From JAICMB01 sp049514735 (lineage in GTDB: Bacteria > Acidobacteriota > Terriglobia > Bryobacterales > Bryobacteraceae): DNA of 25,902 nucleotides. The position numbers were made by a program, and so were the translations under genes. The stretch lies in the NCBI GenBank assembly GCA_049514735.1, contig JBEKUT010000038.1, forward strand, positions 1-25,902, in the 5' to 3' direction. Positions 1 through 4,842 of this stretch are shown piece after piece (within the stretch, counting starts at the first letter, position 1; the number at the start of each line of letters is the position of its first letter). A model generated the notes under the pieces. That model had not been told where the DNA came from. It made no database searches and saw only the letters and a list, made by a program, of their open reading frames with translations.

Positions 1-744
1 GCGGCTGGTTGGGCGCAGGCGAACGCGCCGTCCTTGCGGTCCGGCATCACGAATATTCGCGCGGTCGCCGAAGAGCGCGGCGATCTGTCCGCTCCGATGT
101 CTTCCATGCAGGTGAACAACGCGGGGCCGGACATGTCCTGGGAGAAAGGCTTCAACGACGCCTCGAAACGGGACCATATCAGAATGTGGAGACAGCCCGG
201 GACTTGGGACGGCCGCGATCTGTGGGTGGCGGCCGCAACCCGTGACATCGATTTCGCCTATTTCCGTCACGGTCAGAGGATGACGCACCGGATCGAGCGC
301 GATGTGGATCAAGAGCGCGACAAGGTCACCGGCGACCTGACTTTCACCGCTTGCGTGGACGCCGTGGATTCACTGGACCGTTCCAGCGTGCCTAGAGCGG
401 CTCGCAATGCCACCGGCGATTTTATGACCACCGATGGCCGCCTCGCCGTGCTCCGCATGAACGACTGCGTATCGCCGCGATCCACGCCAACGGAGGAGGA
501 GCCGGCACTGCCACTGCATGGCAACAAGATCCAACGCTTCGCGCGCCGTGAAGTTCTCAGTTTCAGGAACGATCTGATGCGCGAAAACATCTACTATCGC
601 GCCTACGAAGGAACGCGCTGGCTGATTGAAGCCGCCATCCGCCGCCATCGCCGACATCTTACCGAGCCTGAATACACGCCCGCGCCTCCCGTCCTGCTCG
701 AGCGTGCCCAGAATATGAGCGGACACGCGGCAGGCTCGCCGTAG
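1..744 (+). CDS. LssY C-terminal domain protein, 5' end outside window
   Basis: The frame is open from base 1 to a TAG at 742-744, giving about 247 visible residues with no convincing internal start, so the gene enters from the left. The stretch DGRDLWVAAATRDIDFAY, followed by MTHRIERDVDQERDKV and a DLTFTACVDAV segment, matches the pattern I know from the LssY C-terminal domain. That domain occurs alone or behind PAP2 or DedA-type membrane domains; its biochemical role is not established. No membrane segment is visible here; any membrane part would be upstream. The tail is basic (IRRHRRH) and may lie in the cytoplasm. The next gene is convergent, so nothing here suggests an operon with it. 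Family call fairly sure, function unknown. Confidence 0.7.
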   Translation, partial: AAGWAQANAPSLRSGITNIRAVAEERGDLSAPMSSMQVNNAGPDMSWEKGFNDASKRDHIRMWRQPGTWDGRDLWVAAATRDIDFAYFRHGQRMTHRIERDVDQERDKVTGDLTFTACVDAVDSLDRSSVPRAARNATGDFMTTDGRLAVLRMNDCVSPRSTPTEEEPALPLHGNKIQRFARREVLSFRNDLMRENIYYRAYEGTRWLIEAAIRRHRRHLTEPEYTPAPPVLLERAQNMSGHAAGSP

Positions 745-890
745 ACCCAGAGATGTGCCCAGTCGTACGCTGTCCACAGTTCTTGGCGCTCCACTCCTTG
801 CCGATTCATGCATCCACTATGCGCCGATTGGATCGACGTAGGCGAGTCCGAGGCTGATCGAACCGCCGTTGTCGCTACCGGCAGAGTGAC

Positions 891-2393
891 CTAATGTTGC
901 GCCGAGCTGTGCACGTTCAGGACGATCCGCCGATAGGAAGTCAGCGGCGGCGAGCCATCGTCAGTGACAGCCAGGATGATGTGCGCCGTTCCGGTTCCCG
1001 TGCAGGCCGACGGCATCGGCAACCACAACGGCCGGCATGCCGCGGTTGGCGTTACGGCCGCCCTGGCCGTATCGGCGCCTGTAATCGTAACGGCCGCAAG
1101 ATTCGCGTTGGTGCTACCCGCTTCGGCGTAGTGGAACCAGTTGTAATGCATGCGTTGACCATCCGGGTCGCGACTTTGGCCTGCGTCCAGCACGACAGTT
1201 TGCCCGATCTGCGCCTCCACGAGAATGGGCCCGGTTCCCTGCTGGCCGTTCACCTCGATTACAGGGTTGTGATTGGCGTGGCGGTAATCCGCAACGGTCC
1301 AATCCATGCGGGCCGCAAAATCGTTTTGGAACGCTTCGCGCCAGCGCCAGATAGTCGCCTGATCGGACGTATACTCTTTGCCATCCAAACCGCGAACCGT
1401 ATCCTGCGACGTCACGCGAGAGAAGAGATCTCCGCCTTGGGTCCAAATGGGATGTGATTCGCCATGAGGCTGACGGTAAATGTAGCGGCCGCCCCACCCG
1501 CCCCAATCCGGCCGGCGCCAGGCGCTGAGTCCGTTATCGATAAGACTCAGGAACGATGGCGTGTCGCCTTCCATGATAAATGCGAAGCGGGGATAAGCCT
1601 TGCCGAGTGGGCCCTTGCCGCGGATATTCGCGTCCAGCCACTCGTTGGTGACGGTGCTGAAGTCCGCGCCCGCGCCGTTTCGATAATAGAGGTCTCCGCT
1701 GATTCCGGTCCAGGCAGCGTAGTAGTATTCGTCTCCCGCCGGCGTTGAAGGCTGCACGATGTAGAAGAGGCCGGGAAACTCGCGCCTGATCCATGGACCG
1801 GCGTCGTCCTGGTCGGAAATGGAATACACGCGCAGCTTCTCGACGAATTTCTCCACGCCGTCGGGTTTCCGGGTCGCGCGCACGCGCTGGAGCGCTTGGG
1901 CCAAGGTGTTCGCGCCGCCCCAGATACAGATCCAGAGCGGACGGCTGTCGTCGCGGCCGGCGGCCTGGACGATCGCCTCAGCTCCTTCGGAGTACTGGTC
2001 CGGTCCAGTGGCGGCCATGCCGTATCCACGCTGGCCCGTGAAGACGCGGGCGTCGAGGTCCTCCGCGGGCGGCCAACCCTTCGCATGGAGGAGCAAATTG
2101 GGCCGCACCTGCTTGTACGCCTGAATCAAGGCGCGCATCGTTTCGGGATGCACGGCGGTCTTCTGCCAGGTGGACGTGGAAGCCACCAGCGCTTCGATGT
2201 CGAGCTGGTTGGAATAAAGCAGCAAACGAACCAGCGACATCTGATCGTCGGGTTCATTGCCAATGTCGCTGATGACGATCAGGCGCGGGTGTCCGGCGAA
2301 GTCGTCGGTGTGCTGCGGGGGGAGAACTGCGCCGTTCAGGACGGCGGCGAACGCAACCGCGATTGCCACGAGCAACACTTTGTCTGCTGTCAT
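891..2393 (-). CDS. Secreted DUF1593 (nucleoside hydrolase-like) protein
   Basis: A 500-residue protein. The first 20-odd residues are a signal peptide (charged start, then a hydrophobic Ala/Val/Leu core ending near GAVLPP), so it is probably exported. After it comes RLIVISDIGNEPDDQMSLVR, the DUF1593 counterpart of the Asp-rich N-terminal motif of inosine/uridine-preferring nucleoside hydrolases. The domain continues to about residue 330 with WGGANTLAQAL and FIMEGDTPSFL. The last 120 residues carry an Ig-like beta-sandwich pattern (VVLDAGQSRDPDGQ and ILAVTDDGSPPL), as in the usual C-terminal module of this family. Some relatives were called cellulose-binding; a sugar or nucleoside substrate is inference. 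GGAGAG lies a few bases before the ATG, and a good promoter sits 27 bp upstream. It stands alone, convergent to the LssY gene. Confidence 0.85.
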   Translation of the reverse strand: MTADKVLLVAIAVAFAAVLNGAVLPPQHTDDFAGHPRLIVISDIGNEPDDQMSLVRLLLYSNQLDIEALVASTSTWQKTAVHPETMRALIQAYKQVRPNLLLHAKGWPPAEDLDARVFTGQRGYGMAATGPDQYSEGAEAIVQAAGRDDSRPLWICIWGGANTLAQALQRVRATRKPDGVEKFVEKLRVYSISDQDDAGPWIRREFPGLFYIVQPSTPAGDEYYYAAWTGISGDLYYRNGAGADFSTVTNEWLDANIRGKGPLGKAYPRFAFIMEGDTPSFLSLIDNGLSAWRRPDWGGWGGRYIYRQPHGESHPIWTQGGDLFSRVTSQDTVRGLDGKEYTSDQATIWRWREAFQNDFAARMDWTVADYRHANHNPVIEVNGQQGTGPILVEAQIGQTVVLDAGQSRDPDGQRMHYNWFHYAEAGSTNANLAAVTITGADTARAAVTPTAACRPLWLPMPSACTGTGTAHIILAVTDDGSPPLTSYRRIVLNVHSSAQH

Positions 2394-2419
2394 CGACTCT
2401 CCGTATGTTGTGCCAATTC

Positions 2420-2448
2420 ATGTTATCCCCCGAAAACTCTATTGGCAA
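2420..2448 (-). promoter_or_regulatory. Sigma70-like promoter of the DUF1593 gene
   Basis: On the minus strand TTGCCA (2443-2448) is followed after exactly 17 bases by TAACAT (2420-2425). Both hexamers match the -35 and -10 consensus well, and the start codon at 2393 is about 27 bases further on. Sequence match only. Confidence 0.55.
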
Positions 2449-2499
2449 TTTCGGCCGTGAGTTTGCGAAGTGCATGGTATTCCGCCCGTGCCGATCGTG

Positions 2500-2518
2500 G
2501 CGGCCGTGTTGTGGCCGC
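2500..2518. terminator. GC hairpin between tRNA-Gln and the DUF1593 gene
   Basis: GCGGCC and GGCCGC form a perfect 6-bp stem around a 7-base loop, 12 bases past the 3' end of tRNA-Gln on the minus strand. It could help end or process the tRNA transcript. There is no T-tract, so it is not a standard intrinsic terminator. Confidence 0.25.
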
Positions 2519-2529
2519 ATACTGCGATC

Positions 2530-2608
2530 TGGCAGGGGAGGAAAGATTTGAACTTTCGATCTCTCGGGTCAGAGCCGAGCGCTTTAAGCCAGACTTAGCT
2601 ACTCCCCT
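2530..2608 (-). tRNA. tRNA-Gln (CTG)
   Basis: The acceptor AGGGGAG pairs with CTCCCCT, followed by G73 and an encoded CCA. The anticodon stem CTCGG/CCGAG carries the loop CTCTGAC, which gives anticodon CUG with a normal U33. The T-arm is GAAAG/CTTTC with loop TTCAAAT. It is 124 bases beyond the last member of the dense array and looks fully regular, so it may be an ordinary chromosomal gene. Confidence 0.9.
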
Positions 2609-2732
2609 CCATTTTGGCGGCGATGGCTGGATTCTATCCCTCGATCGCGAGTCAAGGCCACGTGCAGGCTGTGCGCTCGCCCCGACTGAGAATCAGGCGG
2701 CTTAAGACAACTAGCCTACATCGTCAAACTCT

Positions 2733-2808
2733 TGGCGAAGTGGATGGGAGTTGAACCCACCTGGTCCTCATAGACAGTGAGGCGCCTTTGCCGCTCGGCC
2801 ACCACTCC
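2733..2808 (-). tRNA. tRNA-Asp (GTC)
   Basis: The acceptor GGAGTGG pairs with CCACTTC (one G-U), then G73 and CCA; G73 is typical of Asp. Anticodon stem CCTCA/TGAGG, loop CTGTCTA, anticodon GUC with U33. Position 37 is U where a purine is nearly universal. T-arm GTGGG/CCCAT with loop TTCAACT. It is the last member of the array. Confidence 0.78.
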
Positions 2809-2815
2809 GCAAAAT

Positions 2816-2891
2816 TGGTATCCCGCTCGGGACTCGAACCCGAATCTGAACGTTCGTAGCGTTCTGTCCTGATCCATTGGACGAACGGGAC
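2816..2891 (-). tRNA. tRNA-Arg (ACG)
   Basis: Acceptor GTCCCGT with GCGGGAT (G-U closing pair), A73, CCA. Anticodon stem GAACG/CGTTC, loop CTACGAA, anticodon ACG, which would need A34 to inosine editing by TadA to read CGU, CGC and CGA. T-arm TCGGG/CCCGA. Confidence 0.88.
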
Positions 2892-2894
2892 ATA

Positions 2895-2969
2895 TGGCGC
2901 CGGCGAGGAGAATTGAACTCCCGTCCGCTGATTGAAGGTCAGCGATCCTAGCCACTAGACGACGCCGGA
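2895..2969 (-). tRNA. tRNA-Glu (TTC), C33 and mismatched first pair
   Basis: The D-arm starts GTCTAGTGGC as in many Glu tRNAs. Anticodon stem GCTGA/TCAGC, loop CCTTCAA: anticodon UUC, but position 33 is C instead of U. The acceptor pairs at positions 2-7 (CCGGCG with CGCCGG), while position 1 (U) faces C72. G73 and CCA follow. T-arm GGGAG/CTCCT, closed by a G-U pair. Confidence 0.82.
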
Positions 2970-2982
2970 AAAACAACTTCGT

Positions 2983-3057
2983 TGGTGGAACCGGAGAGAA
3001 TCGAACTCTCGCCATCTCGATTAAAAGTCGAGCGCCTCACCATTCGGCCACAGTTCC
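2983..3057 (-). tRNA. tRNA-Lys (TTT)
   Basis: Acceptor GGAACTG with CGGTTCC, A73, CCA. Anticodon stem CTCGA/TCGAG, loop CTTTTAA, anticodon UUU with U33. T-arm GAGAG/CTCTC with loop TTCGATT. The D-arm TGGCCGAATGG resembles those of the Asp gene, the insertion-bearing gene and the armless gene of this array. Confidence 0.9.
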
Positions 3058-3064
3058 GAGAGAT

Positions 3065-3140
3065 TGGTGCGTCCGGTTGGAATCGAACCAACTGCCTGAC
3101 GATTAAGAATCGCCTGCTCATCCTCATGAGCTTCGAACGC
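3065..3140 (-). tRNA. tRNA-Lys (CTT)
   Basis: Acceptor GCGTTCG with CGGACGC, A73, CCA. D-arm GCTC/GAGC. Anticodon stem GGCGA/TCGTC (one G-U), loop TTCTTAA, anticodon CUU with U33. T-arm GTTGG/CCAAC. It starts two bases from the next gene. Confidence 0.9.
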
Positions 3141-3142
3141 AT

Positions 3143-3234
3143 TGGTGCTGGCGCTGGGAGTCGAACCCAGTCCATGCTCTAATCTGGAGCAAAGCGGTTT
3201 ATAAGTCCGCCAGTGCACCGTACACCACGCCAGC
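3143..3234 (-). tRNA. tRNA with UAU anticodon and long variable arm (Ile-like?)
   Basis: The acceptor GCTGGCG pairs perfectly with CGCCAGC, then A73 and CCA. T-arm CTGGG/CCCAG. The anticodon loop CTTATAA gives UAU, the Ile AUA anticodon, with U33; the stem GCGGA/ACCGC has an A-A mismatch at its top. The variable region is 23 bases with a stem TGCTC/GAGCA, making it 92 nt, a class II shape otherwise seen in Leu, Ser and Tyr tRNAs. The D-loop is short (about 5 bases). It could be an Ile tRNA with a gained arm, or a Ser/Leu/Tyr-type tRNA with a changed anticodon; the charged amino acid cannot be told from sequence. Confidence 0.65.
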
Positions 3235-3241
3235 ACGACCT

Positions 3242-3315
3242 TGGCGCCGAGGGCTGGAATCGAACCAACGTAGAAGGCTTCAAAGACCTTCGTCCTGCCA
3301 TTGAACGACCTCGGC
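3242..3315 (-). tRNA. tRNA-Gln (TTG)
   Basis: Acceptor GCCGAGG with CCTCGGC, G73, CCA. D-arm GTTC/GGAC. Anticodon stem AAGGT/GCCTT, loop CTTTGAA, anticodon UUG with U33. T-loop TTCGATT. One base separates it from the next tRNA-like gene. Confidence 0.87.
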
Positions 3316-3316
3316 A

Positions 3317-3434
3317 TGGAACGCCTGGCTGGACTCGAACCAGCGTGTATCGCTCTGGCGCACAGGATGCACGTTGCCGTTGTGACGCCTTTAGAAAAGA
3401 AGAGCGATGCCTGAATCCACTCGGCCACAGGTGC
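3317..3434 (-). tRNA. tRNA-like gene with 41-nt structured insertion in the anticodon loop (Arg TCT?)
   Basis: The T-arm GCTGG/CCAGC, a normal 5-base variable loop, the D-arm (GCC/GGC), an acceptor with one A-C mismatch (GCACCTG with CAGGCGT), U73 and CCA are all present. The anticodon stem TCGCT/AGCGA is extended to 8 bp (3349-3356 with 3401-3408), but 48 instead of 7 bases lie between the 5-bp stem halves. The extra bases fold: 3357-3364 pairs with 3381-3389 (8 bp, one bulge), capped by an ACG/CGT stem with a GCAA tetraloop. If the loop were restored to CTTCTAG the anticodon would be UCU (Arg). It could be a pseudogene, an unusual intron or a non-decoding RNA. Confidence 0.6.
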
Positions 3435-3443
3435 CCAGTCATC

Positions 3444-3520
3444 TGGTACCGGGGTAGAGGATCGAACTCTACTGCACCTCTTTGTAGGAGAGGGGCCCTC
3501 GACCAGAAGGCGACCCCGGC
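3444..3520 (-). tRNA. tRNA-Val (TAC) with C33
   Basis: Acceptor GCCGGGG with CCCCGGT (G-U first pair), A73, CCA. Anticodon stem CCTCT/AGAGG, loop CCTACAA: anticodon UAC, with C at position 33. T-arm TAGAG/CTCTA with loop TTCGATC. Confidence 0.83.
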
Positions 3521-3524
3521 ATTA

Positions 3525-3600
3525 TGGCTGTGGGGGCAGGATTCGAACCTGCGCGTGAACTGGTTAACAGCCAGTCGCCTTACCACTTGGCTACCCCACA
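3525..3600 (-). tRNA. tRNA-Asn (GTT)
   Basis: Acceptor TGTGGGG with CCCCACA, G73, CCA. Anticodon stem ACTGG/CCAGT, loop CTGTTAA, anticodon GUU with U33. D-arm GCC/GGC and T-arm GCAGG/CCTGC are regular. Confidence 0.93.
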
Positions 3601-3605
3601 AAAAC

Positions 3606-3682
3606 TGGTCGGGGACCTCGGATTTGAACCGAGATTCTCTTGGTCCCAGGCCAAGCGGGTTGATCCGTTTCCCTAGTCCCCG
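3606..3682 (-). tRNA. tRNA-Pro (TGG) with C33
   Basis: Acceptor CGGGGAC with GTCCCCG; C1-G72 and A73 are Pro features. Anticodon stem CTTGG/CCAAG, loop CCTGGGA: anticodon UGG, G37 as expected for Pro, but C at position 33. T-arm CTCGG/CCGAG. CCA is encoded. Confidence 0.85.
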
Positions 3683-3694
3683 AAATTCAAAATC

Positions 3695-3760
3695 TGGAGT
3701 GAGCGGCTGGAATCGAACCGTCTTTGCTTAAGCAACGCGCTCGGGTTTCGGAAACCACAC
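3695..3760 (-). pseudogene. Decayed tRNA-like sequence
   Basis: A T-loop core GGTTCGATTCC and an ending CACTCCA (U73 plus CCA) are visible, but the T-stem is broken at two pairs and the acceptor strands GTGTGGT and CGCTCAC pair only in part. It is about 66 nt, and the middle folds into a TTGCTTAAGCAA palindrome rather than a 7-base anticodon loop. Its 5' end abuts the CCA of the upstream tRNA-Arg(CCT) with no spacer, so position and ends fit a former array member. Isotype not assignable. Confidence 0.55.
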
Positions 3761-3835
3761 TGGAACAGGCGGCCGGACTCGAACCGGCATTTCTTCGTTA
3801 GGACCGAAGCGTTCTCTCCGTTGAACGACGCCCGC
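3761..3835 (-). tRNA. tRNA-Arg (CCT)
   Basis: Acceptor GCGGGCG with CGCCTGT (two G-U pairs), U73, CCA. D-arm GTTC/GAAC. Anticodon stem CTTCG/CGAAG, loop GTCCTAA, anticodon CCU with U33. T-arm GCCGG/CCGGC with loop TTCGAGT. Confidence 0.86.
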
Positions 3836-3840
3836 CTAAC

Positions 3841-3893
3841 TGGGGTGACCGGAGGGAATCGAACCCTCGTAGAAGCCACTCGGCCACGGTCAC
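3841..3893 (-). pseudogene. 53-nt tRNA-like gene lacking the anticodon arm (His-like acceptor)
   Basis: The acceptor GTGACCG pairs perfectly with CGGTCAC, the T-arm GAGGG/CCCTC with loop TTCGATT is perfect, and CCA is encoded. Between acceptor and T-arm there are only TG, a small GCC/GGC hairpin and six bases; the anticodon stem and loop are absent. C73 and the GTG.../...CAC acceptor resemble tRNA-His, which is otherwise missing from the array, but the base before G1 is C, not the G(-1) of His tRNAs. It is either a deletion relic or a minihelix-type RNA; it cannot decode. Confidence 0.6.
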
Positions 3894-3896
3894 GCT

Positions 3897-3972
3897 TGGT
3901 GCCAGGGGCACGAGTCGAACGTGCTTGTCCGGCTTTTCAGACCGGCGCCTTGACCGCAACGGCCTCCCCGGC
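3897..3972 (-). tRNA. tRNA-Phe (GAA)
   Basis: Acceptor GCCGGGG with CCCTGGC (one G-U), A73, CCA. Anticodon stem CCGGT/GCCGG, loop CTGAAAA, anticodon GAA with U33. T-arm GCACG/CGTGC with loop TTCGACT. Confidence 0.92.
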
Positions 3973-3977
3973 GAACT

Positions 3978-4051
3978 TGGTGGAAGAGGAGGGAATTGAA
4001 CCCTCATTTGCTGGTTGCAGGCCAGCGGTCCTCCCGTTGAACGACTCCCCC
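3978..4051 (-). tRNA. tRNA-Ala (TGC) with C33
   Basis: Acceptor GGGGGAG with CTCTTCC, which includes two G-U pairs (one is G3-U70, the classic Ala identity pair), A73, CCA. Anticodon stem GCTGG/CCAGC, loop CCTGCAA: anticodon UGC, with C at position 33. T-arm GAGGG/CCCTC. Confidence 0.87.
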
Positions 4052-4058
4052 ATAGAAC

Positions 4059-4133
4059 TGGTTGCGGGCTGGCGAGTTGAACGCCACTCTCATGGCTTAT
4101 GAGGCCAGCATGACACCGGTTCACTTGCCCGCA
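4059..4133 (-). tRNA. tRNA-Met (CAT), elongator-like
   Basis: Acceptor TGCGGGC with GCCCGCA, A73, CCA. Loop CTCATAA, anticodon CAU with U33. The stem CTGGC/GCCAT has one mismatch and lacks the three G-C pairs of initiator tRNA, and position 1 pairs with 72, so this is not initiator Met. A lysidine-type tRNA-Ile(CAT) cannot be excluded. Confidence 0.78.
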
Positions 4134-4140
4134 GAAAACT

Positions 4141-4218
4141 TGGTCCGGGAAGCTGGGGTCGAACCAGCGGCCTCTCGATTATCGATCAAGCGCCCAAACC
4201 GCGCTGAGCTTTTCCCGG
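4141..4218 (-). tRNA. tRNA-Ile (GAT) with C33
   Basis: Acceptor CCGGGAA with TTCCCGG, A73, CCA. D-arm GCTC/GGGC. Anticodon stem CTTGA/TCGAG, loop TCGATAA: anticodon GAU, with C at position 33. T-arm GCTGG/CCAGC. One base from the upstream Thr gene. Confidence 0.85.
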
Positions 4219-4219
4219 A

Positions 4220-4294
4220 TGGAGCCCCGTGCCAGATTCGAACTGGCTTTTCCGGATTACAGGTCCGGCGCATCTCCAACTATGCTTACAGGGC
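4220..4294 (-). tRNA. tRNA-Thr (TGT) with C33
   Basis: Acceptor GCCCTGT with ACGGGGC, U73, CCA. D-arm GCAT/ATGC. Anticodon stem CCGGA/TCCGG, loop CCTGTAA: anticodon UGU, with C at position 33. T-arm GCCAG/CTGGC with loop TTCGAAT. The short variable loop argues against Tyr with a shifted reading. Confidence 0.85.
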
Positions 4295-4314
4295 TCGAGA
4301 TTTGTTGGAGCCAA

Positions 4315-4388
4315 TGGAGCGGGTGCGGAGAATCGAACTCCGTTGATCGGACTGGCGATCCGATGCCCAACCGATAGGCCACACCCGC
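4315..4388 (-). tRNA. tRNA-Gly (GCC) with C33
   Basis: Acceptor GCGGGTG with CACCCGC, U73 as is usual for Gly, CCA. Anticodon stem TCGGA/TCCGA, loop TCGCCAG: anticodon GCC, with C at position 33. T-arm CGGAG/CTCCG. Confidence 0.87.
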
Positions 4389-4395
4389 TCATTCA

Positions 4396-4424
4396 CAGAT
4401 TCCGCGATGCTATTCAATTGTCAA
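4396..4424 (-). promoter_or_regulatory. Possible promoter of the Gly-to-Asp part of the array
   Basis: A perfect -35 hexamer TTGACA lies at 4419-4424, but no hexamer 16-18 bases downstream resembles a -10 well. The region between the terminator at 4504-4546 and tRNA-Gly has no better candidate, so restart of transcription here is only a possibility. Confidence 0.25.
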
Positions 4425-4503
4425 AGACCCGCATTGAGACACACTTCTACCGCGGCGCTTCCTAACGGAAACGAGTTACACAAAATGCCTCAACTTGCCG
4501 ATA

Positions 4504-4546
4504 AAAACAAAAAAAGCGGGCGGCCATTTTTGGTGGCTGCCCGCTT
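4504..4546 (-). terminator. Rho-independent terminator
   Basis: Read on the minus strand, AGCGGGC(A)GCCA pairs with TGGC(C)GCCCGCT around a 7-base loop (arms 4534-4545 and 4515-4526, one mismatch), followed by a run of seven T and then GTTTTT. The plus-strand side lacks a T-run, so it works on the minus strand. It ends the small RNA and probably also read-through from the upstream Ser-Trp-Tyr-Ser tRNA block. Confidence 0.8.
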
Positions 4547-4660
4547 CTTGAAACCGGTTTAGTTATTCCAAGACGGTCAGGTCACCTCACGCACGTCTAT
4601 ATTGACGGGCCTCGCCGTACCTTTCGGTTCGGTTACGAATTGGAATAAATGTGTCACGCA
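4504..4660 (-). ncRNA. Candidate small structured RNA in the array gap
   Basis: The 347-base gap between Ser(CGA) and Gly has the layout of an independent RNA gene: a promoter at 4666-4694, then a body closed by a perfect 9-bp helix (TTATTCCAA with TTGGAATAA, 4640-4648 with 4563-4571), then a terminator. Inside are a hairpin with a GAAA tetraloop (4615-4632, stem CCG.ACC/GGT.CGG) and a 4-bp hairpin CGTC/GACG (4594-4607). The length would be about 155 nt. I do not recognise 6S, SRP RNA, tmRNA, RNase P or a known riboswitch. No start codon with a ribosome binding site supports a protein. Confidence 0.5.
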
Positions 4661-4665
4661 GTTCA

Positions 4666-4694
4666 ATCCTAAACTACCTTCCAAAAATATTCAA
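4666..4694 (-). promoter_or_regulatory. Sigma70-like promoter of the candidate small RNA
   Basis: TTGAAT (4689-4694) and TAGGAT (4666-4671) on the minus strand are separated by exactly 17 bases. The start point would fall near 4659, about 11 bases before the 9-bp closing helix of the candidate RNA. Confidence 0.45.
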
Positions 4695-4735
4695 GCCCTT
4701 TAATGTGCTCTTCATGTCAGGACCATCGGAGAGAC

Positions 4736-4828
4736 TGGCGGAGGAGGAGGGAATTCAACCCTCGGTGGCCCTTGCGGACTCACGCCAGTTTTCGGGACTG
4801 GTGACTTTTGCAACTCGTCCACTCCTCC
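4736..4828 (-). tRNA. tRNA-Ser (CGA) with C33 and altered T-loop
   Basis: Acceptor GGAGGAG with CTCCTCC, G73 typical of Ser, CCA, and a long variable arm. Anticodon stem CCAGT/ACTGG, loop CCCGAAA: anticodon CGA, with C at position 33. The T-loop reads TTGAATT, so position 56 is G instead of the near-universal C that pairs with G19. T-arm GAGGG/CCCTC. Confidence 0.85.
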
Positions 4829-4842
4829 TGAAAGAATTTGGA

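Noticed and set aside
745..890. Gene or terminator between the LssY and DUF1593 genes
   Set aside because: No open frame with a start and ribosome site and no strong hairpin with a T-run is visible.
2609..2732. A further tRNA between Gln and Asp
   Set aside because: I found no T-loop consensus or acceptor pairing here. TTGACT and TAGAAT on the minus strand are only 13 bases apart, too close for a standard promoter.
2895..2969. Selenocysteine or opal-suppressor tRNA reading of the Glu gene (UCA anticodon if the loop is shifted by one)
   Set aside because: The 5-bp stem fixes a 7-base loop with UUC at 34-36, and the gene has a class I variable loop and a Glu-like D-arm. tRNA-Sec would have an 8-bp acceptor and a long arm.
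3317..3434. Group I intron in the anticodon loop
   Set aside because: The insert is only 41 nt and has none of the group I core helices.
2816..4388. Regularly spaced GATTCGAACC-like repeats resembling a CRISPR array
   Set aside because: Each repeat is the reverse complement of a tRNA T-loop inside a full cloverleaf, and the intervals vary with tRNA type.
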